Below are positions 25,546-34,454 of a stretch of DNA of 64,000 nt, in pieces. The DNA lies in the NCBI GenBank assembly GCA_036397455.1, contig DASWIX010000037.1:1-64000 (forward strand), written 5' to 3'. Under the pieces are notes generated by a model. It did not search any database, was not told where the DNA came from, and worked only from the letters and a program-made list of their open reading frames with translations. Numbering within the stretch: position 1 is the stretch's first letter; the number at the start of each line of letters is the position of its first letter. Position numbers and translations under genes: made by a program. The DNA comes from JADFNB01 sp036397455. GTDB lineage: Bacteria > Gemmatimonadota > Gemmatimonadetes > Gemmatimonadales > GWC2-71-9.

Positions 25546-26532
25546 CTAGTCCTCGCGGTAGGTCACGCGCTTGACCGCTTCGATGACCGCCTGGGGCTGC
25601 GGTTTGGCGAGCCGCTCCAGCTGTTTGTTGTACGACATCGGCACGTCGGCTTGGGTCACACGCAGGATCGGGGCGTCGAGATCGTCGAACGCCGCGCGCT
25701 GGATTTCATCGACGACCTGGGCGCCGATGCCGCAGAACGGCCACCCCTCCTCGACGACGACACCGCGATGGGTCTTGCGCACACTCGAGAGGATGGCGTC
25801 GACATCGAGCGGGCGCAGCGTGCGCAGGTCGAGCACCTCGGCTGCGATGCCCATCTCGGTCGCGAGCTGATCGGCGACCTTGAGGGACAGCGCGACGGTC
25901 TTCGAGTGGCACACCAGCGTCACGTCGGTGCCCTCACGCTTGCGATCGGCGGCGCCGAGCGGAATCGTGTATTCCTCGTCGGGCACGTCGCCTTTCACGT
26001 TGTACAGCATCTCGCCCTCGAGAAACACCACCGGGTTGTTGTCCCGAATGGCCGACTTCAGGAGGCCCTTGGCGTCGTAGGGTGTGGCGGGCGCGACGAC
26101 CTTGAGCCCGGGGATATGGGCGAACCAGGAGTCGAACGCCTGCGAATGCTGGGCGCCGAGTTGGAGCGCCGCGCCGCCCGGTCCGCGAAATACCATCGGC
26201 ATCGGGACCTGCCCGCCCGACATGTAGAGCATCTTGGCGGCGGAGTTGACGATCTGGTCGATGGCGAGCAACGCGAAATTCCACGTCATGAACTCGATGA
26301 CCGGTCGCATCCCCGCCATGGCCGCGCCCACGCCAATGCCGGTGAATCCCAACTCCGCGATGGGGGTATCGACCACTCGGCTCTCGCCGAACGTCTCGAG
26401 CATGCCGCGGCTCACCTTGTACGCCCCCTGGTAGACGCCGACTTCCTCGCCCATGAGGAACACGCTGGGGTCACGGGCCATTTCCTCGCGCAGCGCGTGG
26501 TTCAACGCCTCGCGGTAGGTGATCGTCGGCAC
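25546..26532 (-). CDS. pdhB: Pyruvate dehydrogenase E1 component subunit beta
   Basis: With PdhA forms the thiamine-diphosphate-dependent E1 that decarboxylates pyruvate. The protein has 328 residues. It begins 'TITYREALNHALREEMARD', then 'FLMGEEVGVYQGAYKVSRGM' and 'VVDTPIAELGFTGIGVGAAM' (in part), all conserved in E1-beta. GTG 26530-26532 starts 1 nt after the pdhA stop; the frame open to 26607 has no family match before that. The tight junction suggests coupled synthesis of the two chains. Confidence 0.94.
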   Translation of the reverse strand: MPTITYREALNHALREEMARDPSVFLMGEEVGVYQGAYKVSRGMLETFGESRVVDTPIAELGFTGIGVGAAMAGMRPVIEFMTWNFALLAIDQIVNSAAKMLYMSGGQVPMPMVFRGPGGAALQLGAQHSQAFDSWFAHIPGLKVVAPATPYDAKGLLKSAIRDNNPVVFLEGEMLYNVKGDVPDEEYTIPLGAADRKREGTDVTLVCHSKTVALSLKVADQLATEMGIAAEVLDLRTLRPLDVDAILSSVRKTHRGVVVEEGWPFCGIGAQVVDEIQRAAFDDLDAPILRVTQADVPMSYNKQLERLAKPQPQAVIEAVKRVTYRED

Positions 26533-26533
26533 G

Positions 26534-27532
26534 TCAGTCCGCGTACACGTGCCGGTAGAGATCGTCCGGCGCGGGATCGGGACTCTCGTCGGAGAAGCGG
26601 AGCGCATCCTGGACCTGTGCCTGCAGATCGGCGTCGATGTGCTGCGCCTCGTCCGCCGTCATCAACCCGGCGTCGATCAGCCGGATCTCCAGCTGGTCGA
26701 TCGGGTCGCGAGCCTTCTGCTCCTCGAGTTCTTCCTTCGTGCGGTAGTGCCCGTGGATCGGGTCGGCCATCGAGTGGCCCATGTAGCGGTAGGTCCGGGC
26801 CTCGATGAGGGTGGGGAGCTTATGGGTGCGCGCGCGGGTGACCGCGCGCTTCATCGCCTCATGCACGGCGAGCACGTCCATCCCATCGACGGTTTCCGCA
26901 TCCATCTCGTAGGAGCACGCGCGGTGCGCGATGTCGTAGACGGCCGCTGAGCGCTCGAGCGCGGTACCCATCCCGTAGCGATTGTTCTCGCAGAGAAAGA
27001 TGGTGGGCAGCTTCCACAACGCGGCCATGTTGAGCGTTTCGTGGAAGGAGCCGATGTTGACGGCCGCTTCGCCGAAGAAACAGGTCGAGACCTGGTCCGT
27101 GCCGCGGCACTTGATGGCGAACCCGGCACCCGCGGCGATCGGAATCTGGCCGCCGACGATCGCGTGCCCGCCGAGAAACCGGTTGGCGGCGTCGAACAGA
27201 TGCATCGAGCCGCCGTTGCCGCGGGAGCACCCGGTGACCTTGCCGAACAGCTCCGCCATCACCGCCCGGGCGGCGGTGCCGCGGGCGAGCGCGTGCGCGT
27301 GTTCCCGATAGCTGGCGAAGACGTAGTCATCAGGGCGCAGTGCCGCGATGGCACCGACCGCTACCGCTTCCTGCCCGATGTAGAGGTGGCAGAACCCGCC
27401 GATCTTGCCCTGCGCATACGCTTCGCCCGCCTTTTCTTCGAACCGGCGAATCAGCAGCATCTGCCGGTAGATATGGAAGTAGAAGTCCCGGCGGTTGGCG
27501 TCCAGCGCGGGCGATGTCACGGCGGTATTCAT
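26534..27532 (-). CDS. pdhA: Pyruvate dehydrogenase E1 component subunit alpha
   Basis: The protein has 332 residues. The E1_dh domain contains 'GFCHLYIGQEAVAVG', 'YREHAHAL' and 'SRGNGGSMHLF'. The thiamine-diphosphate motif reads 'FGEAAVNIGSFHETLNMAA' through 'CENN', i.e. G-E-A in place of the usual G-D-G/A, as in many E1-alpha chains, while the closing NN is kept. The phosphorylation-loop-like 'YRYMGHSMADP' follows. ATG 27530-27532 overlaps the lipA stop by 4 nt (ATGA). An upstream in-frame start at 27568 would overlap lipA further and is not needed. Confidence 0.94.
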   Translation of the reverse strand: MNTAVTSPALDANRRDFYFHIYRQMLLIRRFEEKAGEAYAQGKIGGFCHLYIGQEAVAVGAIAALRPDDYVFASYREHAHALARGTAARAVMAELFGKVTGCSRGNGGSMHLFDAANRFLGGHAIVGGQIPIAAGAGFAIKCRGTDQVSTCFFGEAAVNIGSFHETLNMAALWKLPTIFLCENNRYGMGTALERSAAVYDIAHRACSYEMDAETVDGMDVLAVHEAMKRAVTRARTHKLPTLIEARTYRYMGHSMADPIHGHYRTKEELEEQKARDPIDQLEIRLIDAGLMTADEAQHIDADLQAQVQDALRFSDESPDPAPDDLYRHVYAD

Positions 27533-28515
27533 GCCGGCACCGCGGCGGCGCGCTTCGCTTGGTCCCACGCATGATAGGAGGAACGTACCAACGGGCCGCT
27601 CTCGACATGGCGGAACCCCATCGCGAGCCCGGCGACCTGGAGTTCGGCGAACTCGGCGGGGGTATAGAACCGTGTGACCGGCAAATGATCGCGGCTCGGT
27701 CGCAGGTACTGACCGAGCGTGAGGATATCGACTCCTTGCGCGCGGAGGTCGCGCATCGCGACCAGCACTTCATCCCACTCTTCGCCCATGCCGCAGATGA
27801 TCCCGGACTTGGTCAAGCGGTCGGGCGCCATCTCCTTGGCCCGACGCAGCAGCCGCAATGCCCGGGCGTAGCGCCCGCCGGGCCGGCAGATGCGATACAG
27901 CCGGTCGATGGTCTCGAGATTGTGGTTCAGGATGTCGGGCCGCGCGGCGATGACGATTTCGAGTGCCGCGTCCTGCCCCTTGAAGTCAGGAATGAGCAGC
28001 TCCACCGAAGTCGACGGATGTCGCCGGCGAATCTCCCGCACGCATCCCGCAAAGATCTCCGCCCCGCCATTGGGCAGATCGTCGCGATCGACGCTCGTGA
28101 TCACGACGTGCTCGAGCCGCATCGCCGCCACCGCTTCGGCGAGCCGGGCAGGTTCCGCCGCGTCGTATGGCTGCGGCGTGCCGTGCGCCACCGCGCAGTA
28201 CGCGCAGTTGCGGGTGCAGACGTCGCCGAGGACCATGAACGATGCCGTGCGGTGGTTCCAGCAATCACCGATGTTGGGGCAGTGCGCCTCTTCGCAGACC
28301 GTGTGGAGGCCCAACTCCCGCATGACCCGCTTGACGTCGACGTAGTTGGCGCCGCCGGGCGCCTTGACCTTCAGCCAGGGCGGTTTGCGCGGCGGGACGG
28401 GGGTCGCCGCCGCTGTGTCGGGCGAGCGGCTCGGGGTGATCTGGACGAAATCCATGGGTTTCAAAACATAGTCGTGCCCCGGAGCGGTGACCAGCGGCCG
28501 GCGGGAATCGATCAT
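27529..28515 (-). CDS. lipA: Lipoyl synthase
   Basis: Radical-SAM enzyme that inserts two sulfurs into protein-bound octanoate. The protein has 328 residues. The auxiliary 4Fe-4S cluster ligands are 'CEEAHCPNIGDC' and the radical-SAM ligands are 'CTRNCAYC'. 'VITSVDRDDLPNGGA', 'ILNHNLETI' and 'LGQYLRPS' are family hallmarks, and the C-terminal 'GPLVRSSYHA' carries the conserved serine ligand. ATG 28515 is used; an internal ATG at 28455 (MDFVQITPS) is a possible alternative start. Overlap with pdhA (ATGA) ties lipoate synthesis to the complex that uses it. Confidence 0.95.
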   Translation of the reverse strand: MIDSRRPLVTAPGHDYVLKPMDFVQITPSRSPDTAAATPVPPRKPPWLKVKAPGGANYVDVKRVMRELGLHTVCEEAHCPNIGDCWNHRTASFMVLGDVCTRNCAYCAVAHGTPQPYDAAEPARLAEAVAAMRLEHVVITSVDRDDLPNGGAEIFAGCVREIRRRHPSTSVELLIPDFKGQDAALEIVIAARPDILNHNLETIDRLYRICRPGGRYARALRLLRRAKEMAPDRLTKSGIICGMGEEWDEVLVAMRDLRAQGVDILTLGQYLRPSRDHLPVTRFYTPAEFAELQVAGLAMGFRHVESGPLVRSSYHAWDQAKRAAAVPA

Positions 28516-28568
28516 CCGTTCGGTTGAACCCCATTGGTCGCCGTTTGGGCCGGGGCGTTGCGGTTGGG

Positions 28569-29678
28569 TCAGTCCTGCCAGAAGCGGGAGGGGGCCAATA
28601 GGGACAGGTCGAACTCCAGCGTGTTCTCAGTGAACAGGTTGGCCAGGATTTCCCCGGTGATGCCGGCGAGCAGGATGCCGTTCCGGCCGTGCCCGGTGGC
28701 GTACCACAGGCCCGGGATCTCGGGATCGGGCCCGATGATCGGGCGCCCGTCGGGTGTGGCGGGCCGCAGGCCGGCCCACCGCCGCCGGATCGGCGCGCCC
28801 GCGAGCGCGGGGTACAGACGGCCCGCGATCTCGCCGACCTGCTCGACCCCTTCGTCTGTCACCGAGGCGTCGAATCCCACGTGTTCCATGGTCGACCCCG
28901 CGACCGCTTCGGCACCGCGCCACAGCACGTACCCTCTCCCGCTGTAGACGATGGCCCGGGGCTCGCCATCGGGCCAATCGAATGCGAGCATCTGTCCGCG
29001 TACCGGCTCGACCGAGAGCGGGCGTGGCAGTCCCTCGATCCGGCGCGACCAGCTTCCGGCTGCGACGACGACCGCGCCCGCCGCGCGACGGGTCTTGTCG
29101 GTGACCACGCCCGTGACCCGTCCGTCTTCGATGAGCACGCGCTGAACGTGTTCGTTGCGGGCGATGCGGAGGCCGTGTTTGGTGCCGCTGACGAGCAGGG
29201 CTTCGAGCAGCGCCATCGGATCGAGCGCGCCATCCTCCGGCGCGAGCACCGCGCCGCGGACCGCGGGCGAGAGCCCTGGACACTGCTGGCGCAGCGCGCT
29301 GGCAGGAAGCCAATCCGTATTGAGGCCCTGCTGACGCTGCCAGGCGATGCTGCTGCGCCCCGCGTCCTCTTCCTCTTCGGTGAACGCGACCTTCAGGATG
29401 CCTTCCGACCAGAGCCCGACGTCAATGCCGGTTTCGTCGTGCAGCGCGGGCGCGAGCTCGCGATACAAATCCCGTGCGCGGACGCTCAGCCCCGCGAGCG
29501 GATCGTCGGCGCCTGATTCCGCCAGGGGCGCGAGCATGCCACCGGACGCCTGCGTGGCGATCCCGTCCTCCGTCCCGCTATCGATGAGTTCGACGATGAG
29601 CCCGGCACCGGCCAAGCCGCGCGCGGCGGCCGCGCCGACAATACCTCCCCCCACGACCAACACATCCACAACGGTCAT
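28569..29678 (-). CDS. thiO: FAD-dependent glycine oxidase-like protein (ThiO type)
   Basis: The 369-residue DAO-family oxidase has an N-terminal FAD motif 'VVGGGIVGAAAARGL' and 'TQASGGMLAPLAE'. The C-terminal 'RRWAGLRPATPDGRPIIGP' and 'YATGHGRNGILLAGITGEILANL' (in part) match ThiO, which oxidises glycine to the iminoglycine used in thiazole synthesis. No other thiamine biosynthesis gene is nearby, so a broader D-amino acid or sarcosine oxidase role is possible. A thiamine link would make sense because PdhA/PdhB use thiamine diphosphate. The gene begins the minus-strand lipA-pdh group, 53 nt before lipA. Confidence 0.82.
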   Translation of the reverse strand: MTVVDVLVVGGGIVGAAAARGLAGAGLIVELIDSGTEDGIATQASGGMLAPLAESGADDPLAGLSVRARDLYRELAPALHDETGIDVGLWSEGILKVAFTEEEEDAGRSSIAWQRQQGLNTDWLPASALRQQCPGLSPAVRGAVLAPEDGALDPMALLEALLVSGTKHGLRIARNEHVQRVLIEDGRVTGVVTDKTRRAAGAVVVAAGSWSRRIEGLPRPLSVEPVRGQMLAFDWPDGEPRAIVYSGRGYVLWRGAEAVAGSTMEHVGFDASVTDEGVEQVGEIAGRLYPALAGAPIRRRWAGLRPATPDGRPIIGPDPEIPGLWYATGHGRNGILLAGITGEILANLFTENTLEFDLSLLAPSRFWQD

Positions 29679-29759
29679 CGTCCCCGCCTCATTGTGAAAC
29701 CACTTTTCCCCGGGATTCGTACGATATTACGTGTCGACAGGCTCACACGGGAGATAGCC

Positions 29760-29981
29760 GTGCGAACGCTGTTGGGATACGCGATTCTCGCCATCGTCGG
29801 ATTCGTCGCGCTGAAACTCGTCTTTGGGTTGATCGGGTTCGCGATTTCGCTCGTGATGACATTGCTGTGGCTGGCGGCGATCGGGTTTGTGTTCTACCTG
29901 GTTCTCAAATTGGTCAGCCCGAAGAGCGCCGCGCGCGTTCACGACGCCATTAAAGGAAACAAACCGCGCGCCGCCGCGTAG
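29760..29981 (+). CDS. Small membrane protein, unknown
   Basis: The 73-residue product begins at GTG 29760 after a GGGAGA ribosome site. Two hydrophobic segments (GYAILAIVGFVALKLVFGLIG and AISLVMTLLWLAAIGFVFYLV, in approximate extent) are followed by a basic tail 'KSAARVHDAIKGNKPRAAA'. The frame is open back to 29694, but those residues lie in the divergent promoter region. The family is not recognised. It stands alone between thiO (divergent) and the DUF3108 gene (convergent). Confidence 0.65.
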   Translation: MRTLLGYAILAIVGFVALKLVFGLIGFAISLVMTLLWLAAIGFVFYLVLKLVSPKSAARVHDAIKGNKPRAAA

Positions 29982-30028
29982 CGGAAGGGGGTGGGTTCGC
30001 CGCCGTCGGGTCCGCGTCCCGCTTCGCG

Positions 30029-30793
30029 TTACGGCTCGGCCTCGGCGGCGGGCGCGGTCTCGAACTTGATCAGGCGGAAGGTCAGCGAGCCGAAGTAGAA
30101 CTTGCTCTTGATCTGCACGATGATGCGTCGGTCGTCGTCCGAGATCCACATCCGGCCTTCGGCGCCCTCCTTGAAGATGCCGCCACCCTTGATGATCGGC
30201 TTGACGACCAGCGTGGCAAAGCGGCCGGCGGGTACGTCGATCGTGTCCCGGCCGATGACCTCGAGCACGACCGGGTTCCGATCGGGCTTGAAGTACCGGT
30301 TGTACTCGTACCGTTCACCCGGTTCCAGCGGGGTCGTGCGCACAAAGTAGAAGAACGCTGCGTCATCGAGCGGAAGCACCGACGTTGGCAGGAGCGAATC
30401 GGCTCCGTTTTGCCGGTAGGTGCCGGAATCCGGGAAGATTTCGTACGCGTTCCGGTACCGGCGCCCGCCCTCATCGTGGTCCTGCAGGAATCGGAGCGAG
30501 GCAAACTCGCCGGGCGCCACCCAGGAGTCCCACACGTTGTGCAATCGATAGAGGAAGTTCCCGCCTTCGATGAGAAAGCGGATGTGCAGGGCTTCCTGCT
30601 GACGGACGGTATCGATACCGACAACCGACATCTCGGCGCGCCCGAGGTTCAGGATGCCGAACTTGGCGTCGTACTCGAGGCGTTCCCCGACCCAGGAGAC
30701 CGGATCGACCGCGGCGCCGTGGGACTGGGCGGCGGTCGGCGCGAATCCCGAGACCAGCACGCCGGCCCCGAGCAGCATCATCGCGCGCTTCAC
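30029..30793 (-). CDS. DUF3108 domain-containing exported protein
   Basis: The 254-residue protein starts at GTG 30791-30793 and has a signal peptide (MMLLGAGVLVSGFAPTAAQ). The body is beta-rich: 'GERLEYDAKFGILNLGRAEMSV' (in part), 'HNVWDSWVAPGEFASLRF', 'YEYNRYFKPDRNPVVLEV' and 'DTIDVPAGRFATLVVKPII'. This matches DUF3108, a periplasmic protein family of unknown function that resembles lipid-binding folds. The start overlaps the glycosyltransferase stop by 4 nt (GTGA), so the two are coupled. Confidence 0.8.
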   Translation of the reverse strand: MKRAMMLLGAGVLVSGFAPTAAQSHGAAVDPVSWVGERLEYDAKFGILNLGRAEMSVVGIDTVRQQEALHIRFLIEGGNFLYRLHNVWDSWVAPGEFASLRFLQDHDEGGRRYRNAYEIFPDSGTYRQNGADSLLPTSVLPLDDAAFFYFVRTTPLEPGERYEYNRYFKPDRNPVVLEVIGRDTIDVPAGRFATLVVKPIIKGGGIFKEGAEGRMWISDDDRRIIVQIKSKFYFGSLTFRLIKFETAPAAEAEP

Positions 30794-31560
30794 GAGGCCC
30801 TCCGTTCCGTGCGCGGTCCGTTCCCCACCCATTCGACGCCCGGGTTGGATGGAATCCGAAGGCGTCGACCGGCGCGATAGAGTTCCAGGGCGAGGGCGAG
30901 CGCCGTTCGGTCGCGTACCGGTACGGCCTGGGTCGCCGGCAACTCCACGACCGAGATGCGGCGGGCCTGGGTCACGGCCCGCGCCACCAGTTCCGCCCGG
31001 GCGCACGCGCCGTCGGATTCGAGCAGGTGTGTCTCGTCACTGAGGGCCTGTTTGAGCGTGGAGAGGCGTAGCGCGCAGCAGCCGGACAGCAGGTCGCGCA
31101 CGCCCGGAATGCGCAGTCCGGGGCGGAGCAGCCAGGGCGCGGAGCGCCGGATCAGCGCGGCGCCGAACGACGTTTCGGGCCCTTGCCGCTCGCCGATCAC
31201 CACATCGGCGCCGGACTCCACGCGGCGGATCATGTCGGGGATCACCTCGGGCGAGACCGCAAAGTCCGAGGGGATCATCAGGGCGGCGTCGCGTTTGGGC
31301 CGGTCGGTCGCGTCCAGGGCCACGCGAAGCAGGGATTCCGCGCAGGCGGCGTAGCCGCCGGGCTGTGGGCGGGTAACAACCGTCAGCGGCAGGACGCGCG
31401 CGTAGCGCTCGAGCAGCTCGCTGGTTCCATCGGACGAGGCGTCATCCGCGACGAGCAGCTGGTACTCACGCGGGAACACGAGAAAGACCTGCCGCACCTT
31501 CCAGAGCAGCAACCCGATCGTGGACGCGTTATCGCGCGACGTCACACAGACGTAGATCAT
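30790..31560 (-). CDS. Family 2 glycosyltransferase
   Basis: The 256-residue protein starts 'MIYVCVTSRDNASTIGLLLWK' (in part) and has the GT-A nucleotide-sugar site 'LLVADDASSDGTSELL' and a DxD-like stretch 'ALMIPSDFAV'. 'GADVVIGERQGPE' and 'RDLLSGCCALRL' fit polyprenyl-phosphate mannosyl/glucosyl transferase-like GT2 enzymes, but no membrane segment follows the catalytic domain. The acceptor is unknown. It is coupled to the downstream DUF3108 protein. Confidence 0.85.
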   Translation of the reverse strand: MIYVCVTSRDNASTIGLLLWKVRQVFLVFPREYQLLVADDASSDGTSELLERYARVLPLTVVTRPQPGGYAACAESLLRVALDATDRPKRDAALMIPSDFAVSPEVIPDMIRRVESGADVVIGERQGPETSFGAALIRRSAPWLLRPGLRIPGVRDLLSGCCALRLSTLKQALSDETHLLESDGACARAELVARAVTQARRISVVELPATQAVPVRDRTALALALELYRAGRRLRIPSNPGVEWVGNGPRTERRAS

Positions 31561-31747
31561 AGCGTGTCAGCCATCGTCCTTTTGGGCGGCCCGGGCCGCC
31601 CGGTCGGTACGGAATGTACTCTCGATTGGTCGGTCAGCGCCGTCCCACCCGCGGACGGGCCGTGCCGCGGGGCGATGACCGTATCTACCCCGTTCGCGTC
31701 CGTGAGTGCGGATACGGGTCCATCGGCCGCGGTGAGGGGGTGGAGGA

Positions 31748-33706
31748 TCAGGTGGTCGGGGTGGCGGAGGCGATGGCGGCTCGGAGTTCGGCCAGCGTAA
31801 ACGGCTTGCGCAGATACGGACGGCCCAGCGACTCCAAGAAGTCCAGCGCATCGCCACGGATGGTGTCCCCCGTGCTGAACACGACCCGCACCGCCATTTC
31901 CGGGCGCGTGCGGCGTAACGCCTCGAACATCTCACGCCCGCCCATCTCCGGCATGCGCAGGTCGGAGATGATGATATCGAACGATTCCCCCGATGCGCGC
32001 TCGAGCCCTTCGACGCCATTCCCCGCGACCGCCACGGTATGTCCCCACGACTCGAGGGTGGCTCGCATGTAGTGCTGAATGTGCGGTTCGTCGTCGATCA
32101 CCAGCACGCGCAGCGGTCGCATCCCGGGGGGGGCGGGTGGCGGCGCGGCGGGCGCGGGCCGCGCGGTGGTACTCGCGGGAAGCTCGACGCGAAAGACCGC
32201 TCCTCGGCCGCCGGCGGATTCGAGCGTGAGTCGGCCGCCGTGTTCCTTAACGATACCCTGGCAGATCGAGAGGCCGAGTCCGGTCCCTTCCCCTTCAGGC
32301 TTGGTGGTGAAGAACGGCTCGAACACGCGATGGGCGACGTCAGCGGGGACGCCGGGCCCGTCGTCCTCCACCGTGACGGCGACCCCGTCGAGCCAGCGGA
32401 CCGCGCGGACCACGATGCGTCCCGGCTCGCCACCGCTCGCCACGGCTTGCGCCGCGTTACTGATGAGATTGACGAAGACCTGCTGGATCTGGTTCGAGTC
32501 GACGTCAACCTCCGGCAGGTCGGGGGCGATCTCCAGGTGGGATTCGGCCTTGTCGGCGATCAACTCGTTTCGCAGCAGCAGCAGGGTGGACGAGAGCAGC
32601 GGTTCGAGGGGGAGCGACCGCCGGCGACGTTCCTGTTTGCGCGCGTAGGTCAGCAGGTTGCGCACGATGTTCGCGGCGCGCTCCGCTTCCTGTTGGATGG
32701 CCCGCAGGGGTTCCGCCAGTTCCGGCGGGACGCGGTCGCTCGATTCGACGAGGTAATCCGCAAACCCGATGACCGACGCCAGCGGATTGTTGAGGTCGTG
32801 CGCGATGCCGGCGATCAGTTGCCCGATCGCGGACATCTTCTCCGACTGAATCAGTTGATCCTGCAGCCGTCGCTTGTCGGTCTGGTCATCGAAGATGAGG
32901 ACCGCGCCTTCCTCGATGCCTGACAGCGGCAGCAGGGTCAGCACGATCTGGCGCGGGCCGGCGCGCAACTCGCAGCTCTTGGCCGTGACCGGAGGGGTGA
33001 GCATGGTGCCGACCACCTCGGCCCACGCTGGGGGGACCAGCCCGATACACGGCTTGCCGGGTATATCGGTCAACGAGACGCCGACCAAGGCGCCGAACGC
33101 CCGGTTGGCTCGCCGGATTGCCCCTTGGCGGTCGACCACGCAGATGCCCTGCCCCAGCGCGTCGACCGTCTGTTCCCATTCTCGCTTGCCGATGGATAAC
33201 AATGAGACCAGCCGGGTCTTTTCCAGGGCCAGGGCCGACTGGGTGACGACGGCCGTCACGATCTCGAGCTCTTCGCGGGCGAACCGGCCGGGCGTGTCCG
33301 ACCCGATCGACACGGCCCCCAAGGGGACGTGGGTCCGTACCGGAGCGCCGATCCAGGACTGCGGCGGCCGGGGAAGCGTGATCCCGCGCACGGCAAGTTC
33401 CTCCCCGGCATGGGATGATAGGAGCAACGGCCCGGCGTCGCGCGCGAGGGCGATGAGCGGCAGGTCGTCGTGCGGGTCCGCCGGGCCGGCCGCGTGCATG
33501 ACGTGGGGCGTTCCGTCGGGCCCGTCCAGGACCACCAGCAGGCGGTTGGTGGACAGGAGGGTTTCGAGCGTCCGGGCGATACATTGGGCGATGTCGGTGG
33601 GAGTCGTTGCTCCCACCAGGTCCGCGCCGAACGCGCTCAGGGCCGAGAGGATATCGGACCGCCAGGCGGCGGACTGGGTACGACCCGATAGGGGAGGCTG
33701 GGACAT
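31748..33706 (-). CDS. Hybrid sensor histidine kinase (GAF-PAS-HisKA-HATPase-REC)
   Basis: The 652-residue soluble kinase has no membrane segment. The order is a GAF-like domain (about 20-165), a PAS domain (about 175-285, 'ICVVDRQGAIRRANRAFG'), a HisKA dimerisation domain with phospho-acceptor His303 in 'AGIAHDLNNPLAS', the ATPase domain with N-box 'NLISNAAQA', G1 'EDDGPGVP' and G2 'GEGTGLGLSI', then a Pro-rich linker and a receiver domain with phospho-acceptor Asp582 in 'IIISDLRMPEMGG'. It senses an intracellular signal. No separate response regulator is adjacent. Its start codon overlaps that of the divergent gene at 33705. Confidence 0.93.
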   Translation of the reverse strand: MSQPPLSGRTQSAAWRSDILSALSAFGADLVGATTPTDIAQCIARTLETLLSTNRLLVVLDGPDGTPHVMHAAGPADPHDDLPLIALARDAGPLLLSSHAGEELAVRGITLPRPPQSWIGAPVRTHVPLGAVSIGSDTPGRFAREELEIVTAVVTQSALALEKTRLVSLLSIGKREWEQTVDALGQGICVVDRQGAIRRANRAFGALVGVSLTDIPGKPCIGLVPPAWAEVVGTMLTPPVTAKSCELRAGPRQIVLTLLPLSGIEEGAVLIFDDQTDKRRLQDQLIQSEKMSAIGQLIAGIAHDLNNPLASVIGFADYLVESSDRVPPELAEPLRAIQQEAERAANIVRNLLTYARKQERRRRSLPLEPLLSSTLLLLRNELIADKAESHLEIAPDLPEVDVDSNQIQQVFVNLISNAAQAVASGGEPGRIVVRAVRWLDGVAVTVEDDGPGVPADVAHRVFEPFFTTKPEGEGTGLGLSICQGIVKEHGGRLTLESAGGRGAVFRVELPASTTARPAPAAPPPAPPGMRPLRVLVIDDEPHIQHYMRATLESWGHTVAVAGNGVEGLERASGESFDIIISDLRMPEMGGREMFEALRRTRPEMAVRVVFSTGDTIRGDALDFLESLGRPYLRKPFTLAELRAAIASATPTT

Positions 33707-34445
33707 GATCGTTCCTAATCTGCGTCGGCAACTGACATCAGACGACCTCGAGCTCGTCGTCTCGCTGCTCGCCAGCGGGAACGCGGAGCGCCGGATACGG
33801 TGCGAGCGGGCGGTGGCCGAGGGTGGTTCCGACGACCTGCTCGATGATCCCGACCTGCCTGAGCTGCTTCGGGCGATGCCTGGCTACGCGGCGCCGTCCG
33901 CAAAGCTGTTCGTTTACGTCGTCGTGCGCCACACGTTACGGGATGTTGGCGTCCATCATCCGGACCTCGCGGACTACGTGGCGACCCTGGTGCTCGCGTT
34001 CGGGATGGGGACCCGCGCGTCGCGCGTGACGGCGCACGACGACCGCGAGTACCGCTACCTGGTCGATCTTGTGGCCGAATCCGAGACCGTCCCTGAGCGA
34101 CGCCGATTCCTGCTGCGGGTGCACCTGGGCAACTACAGCCTGTGGCAAGCGGGCATCTTTCCCGATTTCGTGACGGCCCGACGTCATCGCCGCGGCGGGC
34201 CGGGGCTCGACTACTACGATACGATGGGTGCCCGCGGGTTCCGCCTGGCATCGGACGACCCGCAGGCCACCGCGCTCGAACTGGCCGATCTCTACGGCAT
34301 GGCCGCCGACTCGTTTCCCGCCATCCGGGTGGCATTGAATCGTCTGTCGGACGAAACGCTGTTTTGTTCGGTTCACTCGCCCGACCGGCTGATGCGTCAG
34401 GTCAGCGACGTGTTTCGGTTTCCGCCGGCCGGCCCGCTCTGCTGA
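33705..34445 (+). CDS. Conserved hypothetical protein
   Basis: The 246-residue, soluble, mostly helical protein has no signal peptide. It begins 'MIVPNLRRQLTSDDLELVVSL' (in part). A helical first half carries 'SAKLFVYVVVRHTLRDVGV', and the second half carries 'GNYSLWQAGIFPDF' and 'GLDYYDTMGARGFRLASD'. Residues such as 'ERRRFLLRVHLGNYSLW' look like a folded core, but I do not recognise the family. Its ATG shares bases with the divergent kinase start (CATG), so at least one promoter must lie inside the other gene. It may be functionally tied to the kinase. Confidence 0.72.
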   Translation: MIVPNLRRQLTSDDLELVVSLLASGNAERRIRCERAVAEGGSDDLLDDPDLPELLRAMPGYAAPSAKLFVYVVVRHTLRDVGVHHPDLADYVATLVLAFGMGTRASRVTAHDDREYRYLVDLVAESETVPERRRFLLRVHLGNYSLWQAGIFPDFVTARRHRRGGPGLDYYDTMGARGFRLASDDPQATALELADLYGMAADSFPAIRVALNRLSDETLFCSVHSPDRLMRQVSDVFRFPPAGPLC

Positions 34446-34454
34446 ACCCCGCCG

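Noticed and set aside
31584..31601. Perfect 18-bp GC palindrome between the histidine kinase and the glycosyltransferase
   Set aside because: Considered as a terminator, but no T-run follows it on either strand. It may slow transcription, but I cannot support a function.
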